The translations under genes were made by a program, and so were the position numbers. A stretch of 64,000 nucleotides of DNA, from positions 372,001-436,000 of the forward strand of contig NC_066588.1 in assembly GCF_905475345.1 (NCBI RefSeq). Reading direction: 5' to 3'. Every line of letters starts with the position of its first letter. The first letter of the stretch is position 1. The notes below the pieces were generated by a model. The model was not told where the DNA came from. It ran no database searches and saw only the letters and a program-made list of their open reading frames with translations. The stretch comes from Vespula vulgaris. Taxonomy: Eukaryota; Arthropoda; Insecta; Hymenoptera; Vespidae. Below are positions 36,057 to 47,184 of this stretch, in pieces.

Positions 36057-36555
36057 TACGCCACAAATTTTCTGGCATCTTACGAATCATTTGTACGGCG
36101 ATATGAAGTACGTCAGGTCGCATACAAACATCTGTTAATAAACATATCGCGATTCGCAGACATTTTGTTTTCATAGATTTGTTTATGCCAGAAGAGAACG
36201 TAAACTCTCGTGACGTAATACGAGCTGAATCGAAGAAGCAGGGTCGCCACTTCATCGCATTTGATACTTTTCCTGCCAATTAACTAAAAGTACCATTGCC
36301 GAACTTAGAAACTCTTTTTTTCAATGTGCTATGTTTTTTGAAAATGATCCACGTTGCGAGGAACGAACATAGTATGTCTAGAAGGTTAAATCCTTAGTAT
36401 GAGTGTCGAATGGGAATTCGAATTCGACCAACTATAAAAGAAACAAATAGATAATAGGGAGAGGGAAAGAGAAAGAATCGTCGGAAATAGAAAAGTTCTG
36501 AGTCAGCTGTTTACTGTGTGGTTCGTTGCGTGACCACTTCAGATTTCAATCTAGT
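36057..36555. promoter_or_regulatory. bidirectional promoter region of NAA60 and TUG
   Basis: Start codons of two opposite-strand genes are 499 bp apart. A TGACGTAA element lies near 36213. A GA-rich stretch at 36455-36480 and AAAGTTCTGAGTCAGCTG near 36491 lie close to the TUG start and may be promoter or 5' UTR. Confidence 0.45.
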
Positions 36556-38523
36556 ATGGCGGCAAATAAAAGTGTCATTGTTCTTACACCCGACGGTCGT
36601 CGACAGAATGTTCAAGTTACTCCAAATACAACTATTTTACAAGTAAATAGATTAATATTTAATATTGATTTGAAGCTTATTCTTGAATTTGAATTTATAT
36701 TAAATTTACATAAAAAAGTTAACCGGCAAATTTATATACAATTATAGGTGTTGGAAGAAGTTTGCCAAAAGCATGGATATAATGCAAACGATTACGATAT
36801 TAAGTGAGTAACGCGCGAAATTTATTTTTCCATCATTTACAATGTACTGTCTGTTTTGTAGGCACTTCAATAAGATATTAGATGTAAATTCCATATTGCG
36901 TTTTACTGGTTTATCTAATAATGCACGGGTGGAAATGGTACCTTGTAAAAAGCCACGTAATACATCCAAAGTTACAGTGGGTATACTATTAGAGAATGGT
37001 GAACGATTAATGAGTGATTTTTTACCAGATGTCACTTTGGCACAAGTTTTAACGACTATATGTCCTAGTGAAGATCGCAAAACTGCAGTAATAATATATA
37101 TGCATCGTGAGGTAGTATATCTTATAAGATCTTATATAAATGTTGGAAGCATATACAAATAGATTTGTTTCATAGGTACATGGTCAAGCTTTAGAAGAAA
37201 TGACTTTGAAATCATTAGGTCTTACTAGTGGTAAAGCTATGTTACGGATGATACATCGTGATTTAGTACAATTAAAAACACAAGCACATGTATCTACAAC
37301 TTTAATACCAAAATCTTCAAAACACATAGATGATGATTGTACTAAGCATAATAAACAAAGGATTTCCTCGACGTCTTATGAAGACAAAGCATTAGATCCT
37401 ATTGCATTGTTGAAAGAAGAAAGAAATAAAATGAGGTCACAAGATTTTAAGCACATAGAAAACATTAGAACAAAAGAAGAAAAAAAGTCGGACAGTAATA
37501 CAGATAGGGATAATGCTACGAATACTTATGATCGTCAAGAACTGTCAAAGTATAATGACATGAAGGACAAATTTAATACAAATTTGTATTCAAATGCAGA
37601 AGAAGAGATAAATATAGAGTTTGTAAGATCTTACTTTCATAATACTACAAATATTAATCTAGGTAGTTAATGAATGTAATTGTTGTGTTATAGTTGGGAG
37701 AACGAAATGCATTAGTATTTGATCAAGCTGTAGCACAAGCATTGCCAAAAATTGAATTACCAGATAGTTTTTTCGATTTGACAGTCGAAGATGCAAAGAT
37801 ACTTTTACGAGATGCTAAACGAAGGAGAGAAGAGCTAGAGGAAGCACCACTTTTGACTGAAGCTCAACGTCAACTTGAACAAGATAAACGTATATTAGAA
37901 CAATTGAATAAATATCGCAGGACAGTGATTCGTATTCAGTTTCCAGATCAATTGGTTTTCCAAGCTTGTTTTAAACCTATAGAATCTGTGCAAGTTATTA
38001 AGGACTTTATCAGAAATTATTTATGCGACACATCTTGTGACTTTACTCTTTGTAAGTTACCATGTATTAGTCATAACATTTTTAAATTAGGAATATGTCA
38101 ATTAAAGATACATCATTTTGTTTGGTAACTTCATAGATACTGCTCCACCAAAACATATTTTAAATCCAGAAGCACGATTAATAGATGAGAACCTTGTACC
38201 ATGTGCTATTATATATTATTCTGGAACATCATCTTTAAAATCATCTGTAAAAGAAAAATTAATAGATCCTAGAATTGCCAATATACAAGCAATTAAATCA
38301 AGGTAAAATATGATTTGTGTTTACTTTTGTTATTCGAATATATTTTTAGATGATATTATAATTATACAAGACTTTAAAGATATCAGTAAATAAATGTTCA
38401 ACATAGTATGCTTATTATTGTTACAGAATGACTTTAATATCTGAAGAAAAAATTAAAACAGGTAAAGAACAAAGTAAAGCAATCAAAGATATCACAGCTG
38501 TTCCAGGACCCAGTGGTTACTAA
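36556..38523 (+). CDS. Aspscr1: tether containing UBX domain for GLUT4 (TUG/ASPSCR1)
   Basis: Seven coding exons: 36556-36642, 36748-36803, 36862-37111, 37176-37622, 37694-38051, 38137-38302 and 38427-38523, giving 486 aa. The N-terminal ubiquitin-like domain begins VIVLTPDGRRQNVQVTPNTT and continues through VCQKHGYNANDYDIKH. A second ubiquitin-like segment follows (KVTVGILLENGER). After a charged linker come LGERNALVF, DLTVEDAKILLRDAKRRREELEEAPL and a UBX domain at about 355-435 (TVIRIQFPDQLVFQACFKP, TAPPKHIL). TUG proteins bind and disassemble p97/VCP hexamers and in vertebrates tether GLUT4 vesicles. The donor GTAAGA at 37623 was chosen to keep phase; the ORF itself runs on to a stop at 37670. 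Confidence 0.94.
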
Positions 38524-39792
38524 TTGTTCAAAACAAAATAAATGATAATTATATTATAGAGCAAATAAAGTAATATAATAAATAAATTTGTATTTAACAA
38601 AGATATGAAAAATAATTTTTATAAATGTATGATAGGAATTCTTTATTGAGTTTTGTACAGATCTATATGTATGTCATTTAGAGACGTGTATGTGTTTGTG
38701 TGTGTTTTATGCATTAGTAAAAATTGAAATATACAGATATCTGTATAACAATAATGCCATTATTAATGCTGATTATTTACAAAAGTGAAAATGGACTTAG
38801 TTATAGCCAAATGATGAAATGTATAACAAAAAGGTACAAATTTTTTGGTACTAAGTTTGATAAATATTCAAGAAATTTAGTTTTGTTGATTTTTATGTAA
38901 TTATATGATATATGATTTATTATAATGATATGGAATGTGCAAATTAAACAATTAACTTCTTGCACTTCCATGGCTCATCAAATAGATTGTAGAAGTAACA
39001 ATTCATATTTTTTATAATTTTTACCTAATGGACAGCTCTTTTATGCATTACAAACATTAATTATTATCTATAATCTTTTATATCAATAATGTGTGCATAC
39101 GTTTATCTTTATAAGATATGTTATTTGAGTTAATCATGAATATTTATAATGGATAGATGCATTATAAACTTTAAACATTATCCGCGGAAGATGTATACGA
39201 CTTTGAAATTGCGTTTCTAACGTTTGACAACTTTGTTTTTTTTTTTTTATTTTATTTCTTTTTTGTTCGCAGCACAAGCACATATCATTATAGCATGAAA
39301 TAAGGTGTGTTCACGAGAGTATAAAAAGCAATTTTCATACTGACGCCAGGACAAACAGTGAACTTGTCATTTGCATAATAATACAAACTCACAATAACAT
39401 ACGTATATATGTAAATGTATAAAATAATCGCATAATTACAGTTGCATTGAGTTTATACAAAATAGAAATATATGAACTATATGAACTATGAAATATATGA
39501 AAACTATGAACCAATATGAATTGTGAAAATATAAGAATGTAGACAAAGATGATATGATGTTAATTTAATTTTGTCTATAATGACGTCAGTTCGAGATCAT
39601 ACAGACAGACTGTAAACGTATTCTCTAACTGAGCACACCTGTTTGTTATCATAATATTGCTTTGGCATAGTAAATATTGTGATAGTATCAAATATTTATG
39701 TGCTTCAAACAGTAAGGCCTACATCAATATTTACATGCAAAGATGAATTTGATTTATTATGACTTTCTTTTATAACTTTCAATAAAGAATTA
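38524..39792. other. convergent 3' flanks of TUG and Ecdysoneless
   Basis: About 1.27 kb without a gene. AATAAA signals follow the TUG stop (38539, 38578). A CRE-type TGACGTCA occurs at 39581-39588, far from any start codon. Nothing else stands out. Confidence 0.6.
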
Positions 39793-42291
39793 TTAACTTT
39801 GCAAATCAGGAGGTACTTTTGTGGGAGACTGTAACTGCAAATGCATGAGCCGTCGAATGGGACCACCAATTATATTTCCAGTTGGACCAGAACCACCTGA
39901 TTCTCCTTGAATACTTTCCATTAAGTTTGTTTCTACTATATCAGTGTGTTTATTATCAATATGTTCTTCTTCCTTTACTAATTCTGCTTGCAATTGCGAA
40001 TCTAACAATCGCATGTACTTATCCATTTCGCCACCTTTATCTTCATCATCACCACCTAATGAACCTTCTGAGCTCCCTTCAAATTCTCCTTCCCCGCCTG
40101 GCACAACCAAATCTAAAATATCGCGTAAGGTACTATCAAACACATCAGCATCAAATTCTATTCTGCCATTATCATCTGGATCATGCCTTGTATTGTCATC
40201 CGCCGATTGACCCCTTTAAATAAACACAAGTCATAACGACACTCAATTATTTTGCGAAAACGATATTGAAACTAAAGTAAAAAAACATACTCTACGAATT
40301 GTACGCCATCGATATCACTATTTTGATTAAGAAAGGCTTGTACTTTTTCTCTAAGACTCAATGGCTCATGTTCATGTTTTTTGTCTTTACTATTTCCCCA
40401 TTGTTGATTCAAAAGCATTTCTAATTGTGCTGGATCTATATTCAGCCAACTGTCACTGTCTGCAGGACTTAATGTACCTTCATCTTGGGCTGTAAAATAA
40501 ACAATAAAGTATATTTACAAATAGTGTATAAGAAGTTATAATACCAAACTTATATTATTCCAAATACATACTTACCAGTAATCAATTGAAAAAATAGATA
40601 CAATATACATGCATATTACCTTCTTTATGCATGCAATTATCTTTTTAATACAAAACTAAAGAAGTAACTAAAAGTATACAATATATGTAACTACAACATT
40701 TTTTAGATTTAACTTAATGAAGATATCAAAATACGATGTAGAAAGCTTTTATTTTGTAGTTTACTCTAAATTGACTAAGTCACATGCATCTGCATGAAAG
40801 CACACTCTTAGTTACTTTTATCCTACTAATACATAATCATTGTTGTAATTACCATACATCTCAACATCATTCGTTTGTATATTTTCCCATGCTTCTAGAA
40901 CTTTTTCTGCGTCTGTTTTATCATTATGTAGTAACGTATCGTCTAAATTTAAGTGTTTTAAAAAGTAGTCTTTTGCTATAACTGAAAGTTTTTCACGTTC
41001 TTGACTGCCTTCCAACAAGTCTTTGAAATATCCACTAGCTTCCAAACGAGACAAAAATGCATTGAGCGAATGTTCATTTGATATCGACTTTCCTTCATTA
41101 TCTATTCCTGCTGCATTTTTTGCTCTTTTTCTACGTTCCTCATTAGCACGAGCTACTAACATTTCTAGACCACATGCTATTTTAACACCAAGAACATATG
41201 CATTATATTTGGAACTAGTTGCAGGAGGTAAGTTCCAACCTGTTCTTGGATCACCGGTATACCGACTATGCGATGCCAGTGCATATAAACATTTAGTCAT
41301 TTTTACATTAACCATGGTACGTTGCTCAGGTGGAAAATACCTCATGGCACGACAAACCTAAAATTATGTTAATATCAAATAACAAGCCTAATTTTTCTGT
41401 ACGACATTATTAATTAAGAAAAAATATATTCATTTACTTTACGTTCGAATGGATCCGAATGACAAATTGTTCTAATTATTGGCCCAATGAGCCCTGGTTC
41501 CTGTCGTAGAATAGATGCAGCCTTTTCTGGTAAAAAAGCTCTTGCCTTATGTTTCCTTTTACATATTTCCTCTGGATAGATATCTATGCGTTTGTTTAAT
41601 ATACTCTGTACTTTATCTGATACTCTAGAATTTTGTGGAATACGATTAATGTTATTCAACAAATTTACAAATGACTTTCCTTTTTCTCTAATAATGTGAA
41701 GTAACCCATCATGTATAAAAACACGATCTTGGCAAGTCTCAGGATTAGCCCATAGAGGTAACGCATTCGCAGCTTCGATTAAAAGAAATTCACCATCTGA
41801 ATCTACTAATCTAGCAACTAATCCATCAAACACTTTTGTCAATTTGTATATAAGAAATACTGTAAACCATTCATCTCCTATATCCTCATCAAAATGTAAA
41901 GTTGCATAAATGTGAGCTACAGTTTGATAATCTAAGAAAACAAGTATTTATTAAAATCAACGTGACATTAACATGCAGGTAGTAATAGAAAAAAAAAGTA
42001 TCATTTACCTTCTATAACCATTGAATTGTCAAGAATTCTTTCTAGCATCATTGCTTGTTTGGTTCTTGGACGGAATACTAAGGCATCTCTATGCCAAATA
42101 TAATCAGTCGTATACGGTGCAATTTCTTGATAATATCTCGCAATTTCTTCATTAAGTTGTGCTTCAGTTATATTATCTGTGTTCAATGCATAACAAAATT
42201 TGGGATAAAGGAAACATTCAAGAACGTCATCCTCTCTCGTTTTATGTATTATTGGTAAGTTCGCCATTTTTTTATATACGTGACTAGCCAT
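39793..42291 (-). CDS. ecd: Ecdysoneless (ECD/SGT1 family)
   Basis: Five coding exons on the minus strand, 42009-42291, 41438-41931, 40853-41357, 40291-40489 and 39793-40213, give 633 aa (human ECD 644). Family blocks are RYYQEIAPYTTDYIWHRDAL, HFDEDIGDEWFTVFLIYKL, VDSDGEFLLIEAANALPLW, RVFIHDGLLHII, YPEEICKRKHKARAFLP, VKMTKCLYALASHSRYTGD, GWNLPP, LGVKIACGLEMLV and GYFKDLLEGSQE, followed by DSWLNIDPAQLEMLL and an acidic C-terminus. Ecd is needed for cell-cycle progression, ecdysone production, Prp8/U5 snRNP function and R2TP chaperone interaction. A second in-frame Met eight codons into the ORF (MANLPII) could be the real start. The gene shares a 373-bp promoter region with oxt. Confidence 0.95.
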
Positions 42292-42664
42292 TTAGACTTT
42301 TCAAACAAAAAACATTTACAGTTTATTACTATATGCTTTGTATCGTTTCGATCATAGTCTAACCTCAATTCCAGACAAATTTATAGTACCACGAACTACC
42401 AGATTCTCAAACAAATTTGTATCGACTATATCGGATGAAATGTCCATAACGTATAATTATATATGATTTTCAAACGTTTCTTTTCTTGTTCAGTATTATT
42501 TGCTTCGACAAACGTCAGATGGCAGTTAGATAGAAATTAGTTACGTACCATTTACGAATGATACTCGACTATAAATTTACGATTTCATACTAGTACATAT
42601 CATTCGATTTACGATCTAAGGTTTTAATAAGGAAGCATCTTAATAGAATACAAAAAGGAAAAAG
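42292..42664. promoter_or_regulatory. bidirectional promoter region of ecd and oxt
   Basis: The start codons are 373 bp apart on opposite strands, the tightest head-to-head pair in the window. I see no TATA box; both genes likely have dispersed housekeeping-type initiation. This is inferred from layout. Confidence 0.5.
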
Positions 42665-45600
42665 ATGGCGGTAGCCAAAAGTTATACGGTCGGACGTTCC
42701 TCAAGTTGTTTTCGCAAATATCGAATATTGTTTGTATTCGGTATAACTGTCCTTTGCGTGCAATTTTATTTAGCTCACTCGTTTTTTGGTTTAGATAATC
42801 GTAAGCTTGGAAAATCATCAGCGGACGGAGTAAGTGAAATCTAACCTTTTAATCTTTCAATAACGATTTTGTATGTATATTCGAAAAGATATTATAAAAA
42901 TACAAATATCTGAACATATATTCTGTTTACGTTGTTTTACCAACTTTATATGCTTAATAAGAGTCGTTTTTATATCGTTTATTAATAGGAAGATGTATTG
43001 CAATCGGAAGAAAATGAAGGTTTGCCAAAAGGCTCACGTCAATTGAAACTTCCACCTGACAAACAAGCAAATAAATCTTCTCAATATCATCGTAATCGCA
43101 CTGCCAGAATAATGCTAGATCGCAAGTCATTAAATTTTACACCTGCTTGCGAAGTCCTTGGCAGAGAAGCTGTAAGTGCAGTGACACGTGCACAAAGTCA
43201 AATATGCAAACAACGCATTGTCAATGTGACGTGCCTTAGTCAGCAGGGTTTGTTATATCCAGAAAGGATACAATCCTTGTGTTCACATTCTCTAGGTTTT
43301 TCAAATAAGCCAGTAAACTTGGGTTGTTTCCAAGATGATAAAACCTTGAGAGTACTTTCTGGTTATTACCATATTTTCAAAGGGAACAATTCTCCAGAGC
43401 GTTGTGCTTTTATGTGTCTTCAATCAGGATATCCATATGCTGGTACTGAATACTCGTTAGTATCAGATATTAATGTCTTGTAATTATATATTTATATAAT
43501 GTTCAAATATCTGTATTAATTTTTTATGGACGATTTTACAGTGTAGAATGTTTTTGTGGAATGGAAGAACCACCTCAAATAAAACATTTACCAGACTCTA
43601 GTTGTAATATGAAATGCTCTGGCAATCCAAAGCAATTATGTGGAGGCTATTTAACAATTAATGTTTTCTGGACTGGTATCCAAAGTAAGAAATATATAAG
43701 TATATCTGTATTGAATGCACAGAAGCTATAATCATTTATTTTGGATTCATTTTATTTGTAAAGGTGATGGCATTTAATTAGTATATGTTGTACGATTTTA
43801 TGTGCTTAATTTGTTAAAATTCTTAAAGTTAAATTTGTTATGATTTTAGTAGTAATTTATACTCCATTGAAATATGCACAGGGCTGTAAAATTTAAGATT
43901 CAAATAGATTTCATTAGATGTTTATAAATATGTTGCAGAATTTAAGTCTCAAGAAGCAAGAAATTCAAGTTCAAAAACAGGGCATGAGAAGGCAGCACGC
44001 ATAGCTTACTTGTTAACTGTGAACGGTAGAGCTAGTCGACAAATTAAGCGACTTATCAGTATTTTATATCATCCATCTCACTTATTTTATATTCACGTTG
44101 ATGCTGTAAGAATATTTTGGATTTGAATTTTATAGTGATGTAATTATCTCGTTCAAAGTAACATATCATGCATTTTCAGAGACAAGATTATTTATATCGT
44201 GAAATGTTAAAAATAGAAAAATCATGTAAGGCTAATAATATCAAAGTAGCAAGAGGAGAAGGTATGAGACATGCAACTATTTGGGGTGGTGCAAGTCTTT
44301 TAACAACTTTTTTAAAATCTGCACGACAAATACTTGCACACCAGCAATATTGGGATTTTCTTGTAAATTTATCAGAATCTGATTTTCCTGTGAAAACCAA
44401 TGCTCAGTTAACGGAATTTCTTAGTTGGAACAAAGGTATGAACTTTGTTAAATCACACGGAAGAGAAGTTCAACGTTTTATTACTAAGCAAGGATTGGAT
44501 AAAACTTTTATTGAATGCGAAGCACGAATGTGGAGAATAGGAGATCGAAAATTGCCAAATGGTATATTTATTAATCAAGTATTGGAATTTGCAAATTAAA
44601 AAGTTTATGTAAAGAAGACATGATGTATTAATTTTTCAGGTATTCAAATTGATGGAGGCAGCGATTGGGTAGCTTTAAGTCGAGAATTTGTAGAATATAT
44701 TTCTAATCCAAACCCAGATTCTTTAGTAGCTGATCTTTTAAAAGTATTTCAATATACCTTATTACCTGCCGAATCTTTTTTTCATACTGTATTACGTAAC
44801 TCACGATTTTGTGATAGTTATGTAGACAATAATCTTCATGTGACTAATTGGAAAAGAAAATTGGGTTGTAAATGTCAGTATAAAGCTGTAGTCGATTGGT
44901 GTGGCTGTAGTCCAAATGATTTTAAACTTGAAGATTTCAGTAGAATACGTAATACTGCTGATCGTAATTTGTTCTTTGCACGAAAATTTGAACCTATCAT
45001 AGATCAAAGAATTATAGATAGAGTAGAAGAATGGTTATATCCCGAAAGAGCAAACATGACTGTCAGAGCTAATAGTTACGATGCATATTGGCAAAGTCTT
45101 TATCATAAGGCAGATTTAAGTCCTCCAATAGATGATGCGTTATTAACAGTGTCACATTCTTTAGCAAGACTTTCTTTCCAGAAGCTTAATGTCAATTTTC
45201 AGAATGTACGCGTTACAGAAACAACGGCATATTTTCGAGAAAATCGATTTACTGGAATATTAATTTTTGCTGAAGGTGATATAGAACCTCGGGAGACATC
45301 AATATTGCAAAATAAATATACACAAAAGATTGAAGCTCTGGTGTATTTACGACATAATGTTTCTACTAATAGATTATGGTTAGGGAAAATTCATAGTCTT
45401 TTTGTTAATATTGAATATGACCAGAAAGAACAAACATTTAGAAATGTGATGGGTAGTATAGGCCCTTATTCAAATCCAGTTTTGTTATATGAATTTGATG
45501 ATGCAATTACAACTCCACAAAATTTTTCTGTGCTCTGGGTTGATCCACATGGACAACTAGCAGATGTTAATCATATCCATATAGAAGATGGTGTAGCATT

Positions 45601-46150
45601 GGTAATAATATATTTACATTATCTAAAGTTATAGTTTGTCTATCTTTAAGTATTTCTAATTATATTTCTTTATTTTTCTCAGGGGGGACATGTCAGACCA
45701 CAACTTAGTGATCATTTGGTAATAGGTACTTGGCATGTGTTATTGGTGGTTGACTCATTGCTAGTAGCAAAAATAAATTTTTTAGTAACTCCATTATCCT
45801 ATTGGAAAAATCAACAAATTGACAAAGAAAAAGCTAAGGAAGTAAACAATATGCCTGACGATACTTATCATAATACAGATGAAATAACAAAAAAATGGTC
45901 AAACTTTGTAAATTTGATGATACACCATGAGCAGCACTCTTATGAAAAAGTTACAGAGAATAAAATTGGTCCTGGTCTAGATGAATGGATAGATGGATTA
46001 GTATACGAACATTATGAAATTGATAAAATATGCAATGCTGATGATCAGACCAAAACCAAACTAAAATTGCAGAAATGCATTGATACTGCTTGGAGCTCTT
46101 TGAGCCCAGACCCAAAGGCTGATATCCATAACCTATGTCAAAATTATTAA
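42665..46150 (+). CDS. oxt: peptide O-xylosyltransferase
   Basis: Seven coding exons: 42665-42829, 42989-43455, 43542-43684, 43939-44105, 44180-44561, 44640-45601 and 45683-46150, giving 917 aa. This is a type II Golgi protein: a short cytosolic tail, then an N-terminal anchor [25 protein letters not shown] domain (about 165-255; [20 protein letters not shown]) is characteristic of invertebrate xylosyltransferases. A GT14 catalytic domain follows ([66 protein letters not shown]) and a C-terminal Xylo_C domain with [19 protein letters not shown]. It transfers xylose to serines of core proteins, the first step of glycosaminoglycan linker synthesis. The C-terminal [14 protein letters not shown] is family-typical. 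All introns are canonical. Confidence 0.96.
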
Positions 46151-46554
46151 TTAATTTACCAAATATGTGCCATTTTTAACATTTTTAAACTCATTATGCC
46201 TGTATGAAGATTATCTATCTCTTTAGATATTTTTATATTGACAACATCTGTATATACATTGTATTTATAAAAATATATATATATATATATATGTATATAT
46301 CCATACATCATACATACATCATACATACATTTATACATCGTACCTACGTTCATATATTATATATACACATGCGCGCACGCGCAGAACACATTTGACAATA
46401 TACTGTGCGAACTATAAATATTATACTTTCCTTATAAAAGTTTCAAATATTTTATTTTTAACTAACAATTGCAGATCAGTTTAAAAAAATTTTTTAATAT
46501 ATAAATTGTAGAAAAAAATATGAAGTAGAACTTTATATAATACAACTATTTTCT

Positions 46555-46585
<31 letters not shown>

Positions 46586-47184
46586 GGATTCAATCTTCAA
46601 ACTCTTGATTGGACAAATGATACGTGATAGCCAATCCGAAAGCTTAACCTATAAGGTATTATGATGATACAACCAGAGTCCAACGAATGAATGTTCGACA
46701 AAAATTGGAATACAATTCTTCTAAACTAATCTGTGTGTTTGTCAAAATATTGAACTAACTCAAAAGTCGTTCGTAAACCAAGATGGAAACGCATGTGACA
46801 AAACTGGAATATCTGCATAAGCTGACCGCTTTGACTTTTAGGAAGTTTATCGCAAGATGTCGGGGGATGTTTTGCGCGACGAGCCGCTGATATGCTCTTG
46901 GGCGAAATGACTTGCTTGTCGTGGCGAATGCCTGTAAAATTCCGGCCTAAGTTAAATCACATAGTGTTGTAATCTTGCCGGTGAAATCATTTAACATCTC
47001 AAGTGTGTGTTGCCAGCGGTGCAAAATTCGAGCACGGAAATTGTTCGTGGAAACTGTATCAGTGCATGTACCACTGCCAGAACCACGGAACGAAATAATA
47101 GATACTGTTTTAACAAAGAAACAAGACTATCGAAATTAGAATTGAAAGATTCTGAGGGAATACGTGATTTTAATAGTAATTGAA
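46151..47184. other. oxt 3' flank and ZNRF upstream region
   Basis: Short AT, ATAC and CT microsatellites occupy 46.26-46.38 kb and 46.55-46.59 kb. The part from about 46.75 kb has a more balanced base composition and is probably the promoter and 5' UTR of the ZNRF-type gene. No other gene is seen. Confidence 0.5.
46553..46585. repeat. (CT)n microsatellite
   Basis: About fifteen CT units with one TTT interruption, upstream of the ZNRF-type gene. Confidence 0.9.

Noticed and set aside
37623..37670. TUG exon continuing to VRSYFHNTT... and a stop
   Set aside because: This is intron read-through. The GTAAGA donor at 37623 is strong, phase 0, and joins directly to the conserved LGERNALVF.
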